A stretch of 64,000 nt of DNA, taken from contig JANWYG010000011.1 of the NCBI GenBank assembly GCA_025057015.1, positions 1 through 64,000 of the forward strand. Direction: 5' to 3'. Under the pieces are notes generated by a model. The model saw nothing but the letters and a program-made list of their open reading frames with translations, was not told the origin of the DNA and ran no database searches. This DNA is from Blastocatellia bacterium. Lineage in GTDB: Bacteria; Acidobacteriota; Blastocatellia; Chloracidobacteriales; JADJPF01. The position numbers were made by a program, and so were the translations under genes. This document shows positions 1 to 7,143 of this stretch, one piece after another; the stretch's first letter is position 1; the number at the start of each line of letters is the position of its first letter.

Positions 1-273
1 GGAGGTATGCCTTCAGTCAAACCATCCTCGCCTCCTTCCGACCCTATGGCGACGGTAGTCGGAGGTATACCTTCAGTCAAACCATCCTCGCCTCCTTCCG
101 ACCCTATGGCGACGGTAGTCGGAGGCATACCTTCAGTCAAACCATCCTCGCCTCCTTCCGACCCTATGGCGACGGTAGTCGGAGGTATACCTTCAGTCAA
201 ACCATCCTCGCCTCCTTCCGACCCTATGGCGACGGTAGTCGGAGGTATGCCTTCAGTCAAACCATCCTCGCCT
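1..273 (+). repeat. 60-bp tandem repeat, about 4.5 copies, in frame
   Basis: Units start at 1, 61, 121, 181 and 241; the last breaks off near 273. The copies are almost identical at DNA level. The only differences I see are at the GGAGGT/GGAGGC and ATG/ATA positions near the unit start. The length is a multiple of three, so copy-number change keeps the reading frame. Near-identity at synonymous sites implies recent expansion or homogenisation. Confidence 0.95.
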
Positions 274-438
274 AAGCCCTATTCGCAACCACCTGCTCCT
301 TTTCAGCCTAAGCAGCAGCAAGACGTGGAGTTTAAGTCATTACTAGAAAAACCTTCATCTAATCTAACCACGACCCTACTCATAATAGCCGGACTAATCG
401 TATTAGCTGTCTTAGCCTTGCTTGCGCTCTATTTCTAG
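1..438 (+). CDS. Pro-rich repeat protein with C-terminal membrane anchor (5' end outside window)
   Basis: The frame is open from base 1 and ends at TAG 436-438, so the gene probably begins before the window. The first ATG (7) sits directly on GGAGGT with no spacing, which makes it a poor start. The visible protein has four complete and one partial copy of a 20-residue unit rich in Pro and Ser (core PSVKPSSPPSDP, then MATVVGG). A Pro/Gln-rich linker follows, then about 22 hydrophobic residues ending in ALYF at the very C-terminus. That arrangement suggests a tail-anchored protein with its repeat stalk in the cytoplasm or periplasm. No catalytic domain is visible. In Acidobacteriota such tails often follow zinc-ribbon or signalling domains, but nothing here shows that. 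Function unknown. Confidence 0.7.
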   Translation, partial: GGMPSVKPSSPPSDPMATVVGGIPSVKPSSPPSDPMATVVGGIPSVKPSSPPSDPMATVVGGIPSVKPSSPPSDPMATVVGGMPSVKPSSPKPYSQPPAPFQPKQQQDVEFKSLLEKPSSNLTTTLLIIAGLIVLAVLALLALYF

Positions 439-440
439 TT

Positions 441-668
441 CTAGAAATGATTCTGTAGGACTTTGCGTTTTATTTGCTCCCACCAAGCCCAGTAAGCCAT
501 CTCAAACTCTTCTTGCTCAGCAGGAGTAAGCTCTGCAAAGGCAATAATTTCCACCAACGAATCCACTTCCTTTACCACCTCAGAGAGCTCATCTAGAACC
601 CTCTTGTCAAGGGCAGAAAGAAGAGGCAACAATACTTGCTCGTAGTGGTCCAGGGATGTTTTCTGCAC
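441..668 (-). CDS. small acidic hypothetical protein
   Basis: A 75-codon frame converges on the repeat-protein gene, leaving only 2 nt between stops. The start is GTG (668) and no clear Shine-Dalgarno sequence precedes it. The product is acidic and helix-prone (EQVLLPLLSALDKR, ELTPAEQEEFEMAYWAWW), with a Trp-rich C-terminal stretch and no signal peptide or membrane span. I do not recognise a family. Amino-acid composition and helical periodicity look protein-like rather than random, but a spurious frame cannot be excluded. Confidence 0.5.
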   Translation of the reverse strand: MQKTSLDHYEQVLLPLLSALDKRVLDELSEVVKEVDSLVEIIAFAELTPAEQEEFEMAYWAWWEQIKRKVLQNHF

Positions 669-722
669 AGCTTTATGTTACCCGAACTATAATTTCCAGG
701 ACAAATCCTCCAAGAGGAATCG

Positions 723-1343
723 ATGCTTATCAATGCACAACAGCATTTGGCCCACGCAGACAGCGTGCTAGCAAAGCTGATACAAAAGTATGGGAACTGT
801 AAACTATGCCCTAGATTGGCCTACGATGTTCTCTGCGACGCTATTATTTCGCAGCAACTGTCTCTCAAAGCAGCAATTACAATCTCGTCAAGGTTCAAAG
901 CGCTGTTTAAAGACAGAAAACTTACTCCTAGCCAAACATTATGCATATCCGATGAGCAGCTACGTATGATAGGCCTTTCCAGAGCTAAGATAGATTATTT
1001 GAAGAACTTAGCACGAAATTTCAAACATATATCTGACATTTCGTTTCAAGAAATGACAGACGAAGAAATTATCTATCAGCTTACTTTATTTAAAGGAATA
1101 GGTGTGTGGACAGCACAAATGTTTCTCATCTTTTCGTTAAACCGATTAGACGTATTACCTACTTGCGATCTTAGCCTGCGCAAAGCAATTCTAAAACAAT
1201 ACAAGCTAAATAATCTACCAAGCAGAGTAGATATCGAACGAATAGCGCAAAAGTGGAGGCCTTACAGGACGATAGCAGTATGGTACTTATGGCGCAGCAT
1301 AGACAACTTTCCGTCAGAAGCTACAGAATACGCTCTCTCATAA
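723..1343 (+). CDS. DNA-3-methyladenine glycosylase II (AlkA-like, HhH-GPD family)
   Basis: This protein likely excises alkylated bases from DNA as the first step of base-excision repair. Its 206 residues fit the compact HhH-GPD family that lacks the N-terminal domain of E. coli AlkA. The helix-hairpin-helix is seen as LFKGIGVWTAQMF (about residues 123-135). The segment LDVLPTCDLSLRKA carries the catalytic Asp at about residue 149. ATG 723 follows GAGG with good spacing. The start region has an AIISQQLS segment typical of the family. The gene stands alone, and its active-site segment is copied in inverted orientation downstream (1446-1517), which is unusual. Confidence 0.9.
   Translation: MLINAQQHLAHADSVLAKLIQKYGNCKLCPRLAYDVLCDAIISQQLSLKAAITISSRFKALFKDRKLTPSQTLCISDEQLRMIGLSRAKIDYLKNLARNFKHISDISFQEMTDEEIIYQLTLFKGIGVWTAQMFLIFSLNRLDVLPTCDLSLRKAILKQYKLNNLPSRVDIERIAQKWRPYRTIAVWYLWRSIDNFPSEATEYALS
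1130..1201 (+). repeat. left arm of 72-bp inverted duplication (inside alkA-like gene)
   Basis: Bases 1130-1201 encode roughly residues 136-160 of the glycosylase, including the catalytic Asp. The reverse complement of 1446-1517 matches this segment at 69 of 72 positions by hand alignment. The match begins abruptly at CTTTTC and ends abruptly after AAAACAATA. Confidence 0.92.
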
Positions 1344-1445
1344 TCAACGAACTTTTTCACGTAGCCCAACAAATCGTAATTTTAGACATGATTTCGAGAC
1401 TTCATGTGAAGTCCGTTAATAAGTGCTCAGCCTTTCTATACTGTC

Positions 1446-1517
1446 TATTGTTTTAGAATTGCCTTGCGCAGGCTAAGATCGCAAGCAGGTAATACGTCTA
1501 ATCGGTTTAATGAAAAG
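1446..1517 (-). pseudogene. inverted 72-bp copy of the glycosylase active-site segment
   Basis: Read on the minus strand, this segment encodes 24 codons nearly identical to the alkA-like gene, with LDVLPACDLSLRKA in place of LDVLPTCDLSLRKA. The three differences are A/G transitions; two are silent and one gives Thr to Ala. In-frame stops lie just upstream (TGA) and just downstream (TAG), so it is a fragment and not a second gene. The rest of 1344-1775 shows no convincing gene. It holds a small palindrome (1398-1413, arms GACTTCA/TGAAGTC) and otherwise AT-rich sequence. A transcript running past 1343 could fold this copy onto the alkA coding region. Confidence 0.85.
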
Positions 1518-1775
1518 CGGTCTCAAGTAATCCAAGAACGAAAAATCAAACTGTTTCATAATATAGATTAGAAAGCATCCCCTAAAACGGCCAAGAAGCT
1601 TGTCAAAATAATAAAAAAGCTGCTATTTTGTATCTCTTAGGCAGAATTTGCAATATGCCTATACCTTACGAGGGATCTTTCGGTGAGATATTGACGTCGT
1701 CACGGCCTACAGCAATACTGGTAGAGCTAAACGTAAGGCTTTCTTAGCAAACAAAGAGATTAAGGACAGACACGG

Positions 1776-2153
1776 ATGAAAGTAGCAGTTTTGATCCTAC
1801 TCTCAATTTTCTGTATTGACACATATGGGCAAGGCGCATATGGCACAGGCAGGCTCCCGCGGACGCAGTCTAGAGTAAGGCGTGAGTTAAAGACAATTGT
1901 CGTAGTCGAAAGCATCAACCCTGAGGAAATGACTTTCAAAGGTGTAGATGAAATCACTGGCGATCGTATGACATACAAGTTGAGCAAGCGAACCGAGATT
2001 AAATTAGAAAAGGGTATGTTTGACTTCTTCGGTAAGAAAGAAATAGCATTTTCCGATATACAAAAAGGGCAGCGACTAGAGATCAAGTATAACGAGTACT
2101 TACCGAGCTCGGTCACTGAGATCAAGGTACTCAAGCCTAGGAATAAGAAATGA
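1776..2153 (+). CDS. small secreted hypothetical protein
   Basis: The 125-residue product begins with a Sec-type signal peptide (MKVAVLILLSIFCIDTYG, cleavage likely near G18-Q19). A basic segment and a mostly beta-strand domain follow, containing KTIVVVESINPEEMTFKGVDEITGDRMTYKL. The pattern of a short strand-rich domain regulating a 'valley' of charged residues resembles small OB-like periplasmic proteins (DUF5666-like), but I cannot assign a family. The stop overlaps the ATG of the YgfZ gene (ATGA, 2150-2153), so translation is probably coupled. It is the first gene of a five-gene plus-strand operon reaching 6229. Confidence 0.8.
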   Translation: MKVAVLILLSIFCIDTYGQGAYGTGRLPRTQSRVRRELKTIVVVESINPEEMTFKGVDEITGDRMTYKLSKRTEIKLEKGMFDFFGKKEIAFSDIQKGQRLEIKYNEYLPSSVTEIKVLKPRNKK

Positions 2154-3160
2154 ATGAACTAGAGTACAAAGCCGTACGCAGTACCGTTGGGCTACTTGAT
2201 CTTTCTGCACGAGGGCGTATCGAAGTAAGTGGCCGTAATAGCGTACAGTTTCTGCAAGGACTTGTCAGCAATGACGTCAAACTGCTAACCGATGGCGAAG
2301 GCACTTATGCTGCATTTTTAAACGCCACCGGTCGAATACAAGCCGATTGTTTCATATACCGTGATGGAGAGCGCTTTCTAATAGACGTGCCTACTATCAG
2401 ACGGTCTTGGGTTTATGACAACTTAACAAAGTTTTCTCCTGCCGGGGGATTTGATGTAAGCGACGTGACAGACCAAACAGTGTTGCTCTCGTTACAAGGT
2501 CCACAGTCAACTAGCTTATTGCGCTCGTTAGGCATAGAAGAACCGGTTGGATACCTGAAAGCGAAATGGGGTAAAATAGGCGGAGTAGCTACTTTTGTTA
2601 CCTGTGTGTCTAGAACCGGAGAGCAAGGATACGACTTATTCGCCTCGGTTACCGAAAAGAGCCAATTATTGAAAGTGCTTACCGACGCTGGAGCGACACC
2701 TGTAGCACAGGAAACTGCCGAGGTGCTTAGGATAGAAGCTGGTATTCCGGCGTATGGTCAAGATATGGATGACAGCATCATACTGTTAGAAGCTGGTTTA
2801 GACCATGCAGTAAGTTATAAGAAGGGCTGTTACCTGGGACAAGAAACGATAGCGAAGATTCATCACCGCGGTCAGGGACAAACGGCAAAGCGGCTCGCAG
2901 GCCTACTCATAGACAGCACCCAGATTCCAGAAATCAGATCCAAAATTTACAATGACGCTGGTAACGAAATAGGTTATGTGACAAGCAGCTGTTATTCGCC
3001 CATCCTAGGCAGAGCAATAGCTCTTGCGTATCTACGTCGCAACAACTTCTCGATAGGAATGCGGCACACCATAGCTTCAGGAGGAGGAGAGCACAGACTT
3101 GCCGCCGAAGTCGTAGCTCTGCCCTTCGTAGGCACGTACAGTCAAGGAAAGACAAGATGA
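2150..3160 (+). CDS. ygfZ: YgfZ/GcvT-domain folate-binding protein (Fe-S cluster maintenance)
   Basis: YgfZ proteins are folate-dependent factors needed for assembly or repair of certain Fe-S enzymes such as the MiaB-type methylthiotransferases. The N-terminus has the GcvT-like fold (VGLLDLSARGRIEVSG, FLQGLVSNDV). The diagnostic K-G-C-Y-x-G-Q-E motif is present at about residues 225-232 with its conserved Cys at 227. The length of 336 residues fits the family. The start overlaps the upstream stop, and the stop overlaps the next ATG (3157). The protein is not GcvT itself: it is shorter and carries the YgfZ signature. No Fe-S enzyme is adjacent. Confidence 0.93.
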   Translation: MNELEYKAVRSTVGLLDLSARGRIEVSGRNSVQFLQGLVSNDVKLLTDGEGTYAAFLNATGRIQADCFIYRDGERFLIDVPTIRRSWVYDNLTKFSPAGGFDVSDVTDQTVLLSLQGPQSTSLLRSLGIEEPVGYLKAKWGKIGGVATFVTCVSRTGEQGYDLFASVTEKSQLLKVLTDAGATPVAQETAEVLRIEAGIPAYGQDMDDSIILLEAGLDHAVSYKKGCYLGQETIAKIHHRGQGQTAKRLAGLLIDSTQIPEIRSKIYNDAGNEIGYVTSSCYSPILGRAIALAYLRRNNFSIGMRHTIASGGGEHRLAAEVVALPFVGTYSQGKTR

Positions 3161-3405
3161 GCGAGCTAGATGATATAAGCCTCAAGGAAACCTACAAAAT
3201 AATTTCGGTGCTTTTGGAACAAGTAGAAGCCTCAAACAACCTGATAGCATTGATGGCGGCTCAGTTAGGCGAGGAAAATACCCGCAAGATCACACAATCG
3301 TCTTCGTGGGCGGCTTTCATGACGGCCAAGAGGTCATTGGAAACCCTGCGGCCGCTGCTAGAAAAGTACGTTGCTACCGCCGCAAAAATGACAGCTGAAA
3401 TGTGA
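3157..3405 (+). CDS. small helical hypothetical protein in ygfZ-pilD operon
   Basis: Eighty-two residues, all predicted helical, with no membrane span or signal peptide (KETYKIISVLLEQVEASNNLIALMAAQLGEENTRK). The ATG overlaps the ygfZ stop (ATGA), which supports a real, coupled gene. Its own stop lies just before the prepilin peptidase. I recognise no family. Size and helical heptad-like spacing would suit a small dimeric adaptor, but this is only a structural guess. Confidence 0.72.
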   Translation: MSELDDISLKETYKIISVLLEQVEASNNLIALMAAQLGEENTRKITQSSSWAAFMTAKRSLETLRPLLEKYVATAAKMTAEM

Positions 3406-3431
3406 AAGATTTTCCCCTGGAGGTCGGATGC

Positions 3432-4505
3432 TTGGAGCAGTTCACAGAAATGCTGCACCTAATGCCGCAGTGGTATTGGAATTTGACTGTCTTTGTGTTT
3501 GGCTCGATAGTGGGCAGCTTTTTAAACGTAGTCATCTACCGACTGCCATTAGGCCAATCAATTATTACTCCCCGCTCAGCCTGTCCAAAATGTGGACATA
3601 AGATCACTGCCCTAGAAAACATCCCGTTAATTAGTTATATCCTACTAGGCGGTAAATGCAGCGGATGTAAAACGGCTATCTCTCCTATCTATCCTTTTGT
3701 AGAGCTGCTGACAGCACTGCTATTTCTAGCAACATATTTTAAACATAAACAACAGCTTAACTTCTATGCTTTCTTCGCTGATTTATCGTTCGTTGCAGCC
3801 TGCATCTGTCTCATATTCATTGACTATCGCCACATGATCCTACCAGACGCAATCACGCTACGAGGAACAATTGTAGCCATACTGATAAGATTATTTATAC
3901 CCAACCCAACAGCCGCTACTGCTTCTTTCTTCGGGATACAGTTTTCAGCACTTATAGTCCTCACGTACCTGCTGTTTCTAGCTGTAGAAAAATTCGACTA
4001 TGGCGTAGTACGGCTAGCTGCCTATTTACTTTTATTGATGATCACAGGCGGATGGCTGTTGATGAGCATGCTCTACTTGGAGCAATACTTAGACTTACAG
4101 GTCACTTTCCTCATTCTCTGGGAAAACTATCTAGGCAGCAGAGCTTGGGCATTATCTCTAGCCAATGGACTTATCGGCTGCACAATAGGTGCTGGCCTTT
4201 TGCTTGCTTTGAGGCAGATCTATTTCGTACTTCGCGGCATAGAAGGCATGGGACTAGGCGATGTGAAAATGATGTTGATGGTAGGGTTCTATCTCGGTTG
4301 GCAACTCACGATAGCTACTCTGGTTATAGCATCCCTTCTCGGTACCATACTAGCTTTAGCAATGTTCTTACAGACCGGACGAGAGGTGCTGAAAGCCAAA
4401 GTACCTTTTGGAGTATTTTTAGGCATGGCAGCAATTATACTTACCTTATATGGTCAGCAAATACTCGAATGGTACTTTAATAACCTCATCTCGGTCAGAC
4501 AATAA
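3432..4505 (+). CDS. pilD: prepilin peptidase (A24 family) with an enlarged membrane region
   Basis: This inner-membrane enzyme cleaves type IV prepilin or pseudopilin leader peptides and N-methylates the new N-terminus. The N-terminal domain has the two CxxC pairs (CPKC and CSGC) that bind zinc in PilD-type enzymes. The catalytic aspartates are in FIDYRH and GLGDVK. Between them lie about 146 residues, where the family usually has about 64, so roughly 80 extra residues with two additional hydrophobic segments are inserted. Start: TTG 3432 has GGAGG 8 nt upstream. GTG 3402 overlaps the upstream stop but lacks a ribosome site, and ATG 3450 is also possible. The stop overlaps the histidine kinase start by 1 nt. 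No pilin genes are in view. Confidence 0.9.
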   Translation: MEQFTEMLHLMPQWYWNLTVFVFGSIVGSFLNVVIYRLPLGQSIITPRSACPKCGHKITALENIPLISYILLGGKCSGCKTAISPIYPFVELLTALLFLATYFKHKQQLNFYAFFADLSFVAACICLIFIDYRHMILPDAITLRGTIVAILIRLFIPNPTAATASFFGIQFSALIVLTYLLFLAVEKFDYGVVRLAAYLLLLMITGGWLLMSMLYLEQYLDLQVTFLILWENYLGSRAWALSLANGLIGCTIGAGLLLALRQIYFVLRGIEGMGLGDVKMMLMVGFYLGWQLTIATLVIASLLGTILALAMFLQTGREVLKAKVPFGVFLGMAAIILTLYGQQILEWYFNNLISVRQ

Positions 4506-6229
4506 TGAAAGCAGGACGTCTTGGCAGCACTTACGCCGTTTTGTGGGTACTGTCCATACTTACTACAACAGCCGCTAATTTACTTGCCACCACGCTATAC
4601 ACTAGCATAGGCAGCGAGCTAACTACCGAGCGCCTACGTCGTCAGCGCGCGCAAGCTACCTTATTTGCGATGCGTGTTGCAGCGCTAGAAGTTACCGAGC
4701 TCAATGAGCAACGGCTAGCCGCTATAGCAGACGATCTCGAAGCTGCTGCCGTCTATAACTGCGATGGTTCCCTGCGCATCAAATGGCATTCCCGTCCGAA
4801 CAACCACCACCTGTCCAGTCTGCTCTTCCAGCCGCTGCAAAATCCTAGCAATATGCACTATACCCGCCATGGCAAAGAGTCATACGCTCTAGCTTATGTT
4901 CCTGTGCCAAACAGCAAACAGATCTGTGGCGTACAGGTAGCCTTCAAGCAGATCGCCGTGGAATTTAGAAGCGGGCAGCTAATCATGTTTCTATCCGTGC
5001 TAAGCCTAATGACAATTCTTCTAGCAGGAGGCTTGTCAGCACGCCTGCTCTTTAGTCGAGTCCAGCAGAAACGACAAGATGCTAGCGAAATCATTTTCGA
5101 GTCACTTCAGGCTCTAATTGACAGCTTACAAGTCAAAAGTGCTCAGCTCGAACGCATGCACTCTGCACAGAAGCGCAGAGCCGAGTTTATAGAGCTCTTT
5201 AACCAAAGAATTGTAGCGTCCATTCCAAGTGCTCTAGTAGTGGTAGACCTAAATGGACGAGTCCTAATAACAAATGCTAAAGCCTCACAGATGTTTGCCG
5301 GCAGAGATTTAAAGCCTCTAGAAATCAACTACGAGTCACTTTTCAGGTCAACTCCCCGCCTAGTAGAACTTATCACCGACTGCATAAAGCAAAGACGAAG
5401 TGTCGAACTAGAAGAGTTAGAGGCCGAGTTATGCACAGGCAGAGCATTCCTAGCAGTATCCATCTCGCCGATATCTTGGCAAGAAGGTGAACCAGAAAAC
5501 GGCGCTCTCATACTGATATCCGATCTAACTGAAGTAAAACACTTGCGAGACCGCTTGGCTATGCAACAAAATCTCGCCAACTTAGGAGAAATGGCCGCAG
5601 GCCTAGCGCACGAGTTCAAAAACTCGCTTGCAGCCATCTCTGGCTACGGCCAACTTATCGAGTCGGTGTCAAGTAACGATATGGTATGCAAGGCTTCCAG
5701 AGCACTCGTAGAGGAAGTAAACAGTCTTTCACAAATGGTAACAGACTTTTTGAACTTCGCACGTCCACAAAAGCCACAGCTTACTCGAGCTAAGTTGCGC
5801 GAGCTTGTAGAAGATTGCGTCGAAACCCTGCAAAACAAGTGTAAGCAAAAAGCCGTACAAGTTGAGATAGAAGGTACCGAGGTTGAAATATCCTGCGACC
5901 CATCGCTACTTAAGCGCGCTCTAATAAATCTCATAGACAATGCTTTAGATGCCGTCGAGCCAGATACTGGGAAGGTTAAAATATCTATTAAACAGCTCGA
6001 CTCTTATGTATCAATAACCGTAGAAGATAATGGCAGAGGTGTAGCTCCTGAAGAGCTGAAACATATCTTCATACCATTTTTTACTACTAAATCAAAAGGT
6101 TACGGTATCGGCTTAGCACTAGTACAAAAGATAATCCTTGCGCATGAAGGACGTATAGAAGTTGAGAGTCAAGCAAGTCAAGGAGCCCGATTTACCTGCC
6201 TGCTACCTTACAAATCCCATCCAGGCTAG
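4505..6229 (+). CDS. membrane PAS-domain sensor histidine kinase
   Basis: A transmembrane sensor kinase of 574 residues. The first membrane span is at about 10-32, followed by an extracytoplasmic stretch of some 120 residues. The second span (LIMFLSVLSLMTILLAGGL) is near 160-180, then coiled coil. A PAS domain lies at about 230-345 (ALVVVDLNGRVLITN). The HisKA H-box is LAHEFKNSLAAISGYG with phospho-acceptor His369. The HATPase boxes are NLIDNALDAV, DNGRGV and GIGLAL. H-box and ATPase type match the NtrB/AtoS/ZraS group, which usually signals to sigma-54 activators. No response regulator is adjacent, so the partner is encoded elsewhere. It is the last gene of the operon and its stop overlaps the convergent gene by 4 nt. 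Confidence 0.92.
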   Translation: MKAGRLGSTYAVLWVLSILTTTAANLLATTLYTSIGSELTTERLRRQRAQATLFAMRVAALEVTELNEQRLAAIADDLEAAAVYNCDGSLRIKWHSRPNNHHLSSLLFQPLQNPSNMHYTRHGKESYALAYVPVPNSKQICGVQVAFKQIAVEFRSGQLIMFLSVLSLMTILLAGGLSARLLFSRVQQKRQDASEIIFESLQALIDSLQVKSAQLERMHSAQKRRAEFIELFNQRIVASIPSALVVVDLNGRVLITNAKASQMFAGRDLKPLEINYESLFRSTPRLVELITDCIKQRRSVELEELEAELCTGRAFLAVSISPISWQEGEPENGALILISDLTEVKHLRDRLAMQQNLANLGEMAAGLAHEFKNSLAAISGYGQLIESVSSNDMVCKASRALVEEVNSLSQMVTDFLNFARPQKPQLTRAKLRELVEDCVETLQNKCKQKAVQVEIEGTEVEISCDPSLLKRALINLIDNALDAVEPDTGKVKISIKQLDSYVSITVEDNGRGVAPEELKHIFIPFFTTKSKGYGIGLALVQKIILAHEGRIEVESQASQGARFTCLLPYKSHPG

Positions 6230-7140
6230 CCTTTATCAGGCTCATTGCCCACGCTTACGGGATTAGGCGCTCCTTCTAGAAACGGAGCTATAATATCAGC
6301 AAGTCGTTGTTCCTCAGCAAGGCGTCTGATGGCAAAGTCTATTGATTGTTTATTACACTCCGCTGCATAGGCACGTAGCTTTTCTATTTCTACCTGCTTT
6401 TTCTTTAAAAATTCTTCTACTTCCTTCTGAATATTCTCTATCCGTTCCTTAGTTTGTTCCTCAGCTTCTTTTGCACGCTGACTGAGCAAAACTTGATAGG
6501 CATCCAAGGCAGAATCTCTGCTGATTGCATCTGCTATATAATCTTCTATCTTTTCACCCTTGGCAGAAAGAGCAAGCTTGACAGCTACTACCTTAACCGC
6601 CGTAGGCTGGTTTTGCACCGTTGGACTATTCATAAGTTCAACTAGCTGCTCAATCCGTTTGCCAGTTATACCTGCTTGTTTGTAAATTTCTTCGAGAGGC
6701 TTCTCGGCAGGATTAACACCAGTTTCCTTCTCTACAGCCTGAGGAACTGACTCAGCAGCCATTAGTTTACTAAGATCAGCTGCTAGCTGAGGATTCACCA
6801 TCTTAGGATTAGGATAAAGTGATTGTGATTGAGCTATCGTTCCGCTATCAAGACGACCGGCAGTGGCTTGACTTGTCGCTTTGTCGGGATGACCTGCAGC
6901 TCCTTTTAGCTGCTTAGTACCCGCAGTAGGCAATGGTGCTTGCTTAGGTGGACTGTCTTCAGCATCATGCACTTTTACAAAAAAATTAAGCAGAGACTTA
7001 AGTGCCCCACCCTCGCGAGCATAGCGCTCTTCTTGTTTCTTACCTTCTGCCAATTTATTACTGTCTGCTTCTCCTATCCCTTTGGATATCTCTGTCATTT
7101 CTCTTAGAATATCTTCAGTCGTTCTCATTTGCTTTTTCAT
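6226..7140 (-). CDS. hypothetical charged coiled-coil protein
   Basis: The 304-residue product has no signal peptide or membrane span. The N-terminus is charged and helical, the centre (about 60-120) is low-complexity and Pro/Gln/Ala-rich, and the C-terminal half is a long coiled coil rich in Lys/Glu (KERIENIQKEVEEFLKKKQVE). It ends with IIAPFLEG. It starts 3 nt after the stop of the upstream membrane gene, so the two are almost certainly co-transcribed. I do not recognise a family. A structural or scaffolding role with the membrane coiled-coil partner is an inference from context. Confidence 0.78.
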   Translation of the reverse strand: MKKQMRTTEDILREMTEISKGIGEADSNKLAEGKKQEERYAREGGALKSLLNFFVKVHDAEDSPPKQAPLPTAGTKQLKGAAGHPDKATSQATAGRLDSGTIAQSQSLYPNPKMVNPQLAADLSKLMAAESVPQAVEKETGVNPAEKPLEEIYKQAGITGKRIEQLVELMNSPTVQNQPTAVKVVAVKLALSAKGEKIEDYIADAISRDSALDAYQVLLSQRAKEAEEQTKERIENIQKEVEEFLKKKQVEIEKLRAYAAECNKQSIDFAIRRLAEEQRLADIIAPFLEGAPNPVSVGNEPDKG

Positions 7141-7143
7141 GAT

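Noticed and set aside
1-273. Possible CRISPR-like array
   Set aside because: The 60-bp units are head to tail with no spacers, are coding, and keep frame.
1253-1456. Plus-strand ORF overlapping the end of the glycosylase
   Set aside because: It is a shadow frame with no ribosome site, and its end lies in the inverted-copy region.
1130-1517. Diversity-generating retroelement template/variable repeat pair
   Set aside because: The three differences are not confined to adenine-to-any changes in one copy, the copies are inverted, and no reverse transcriptase gene is present.
4052-4480. Alternative-frame ORF inside the prepilin peptidase gene
   Set aside because: The prepilin peptidase frame has the catalytic and zinc motifs; the other frame has none.
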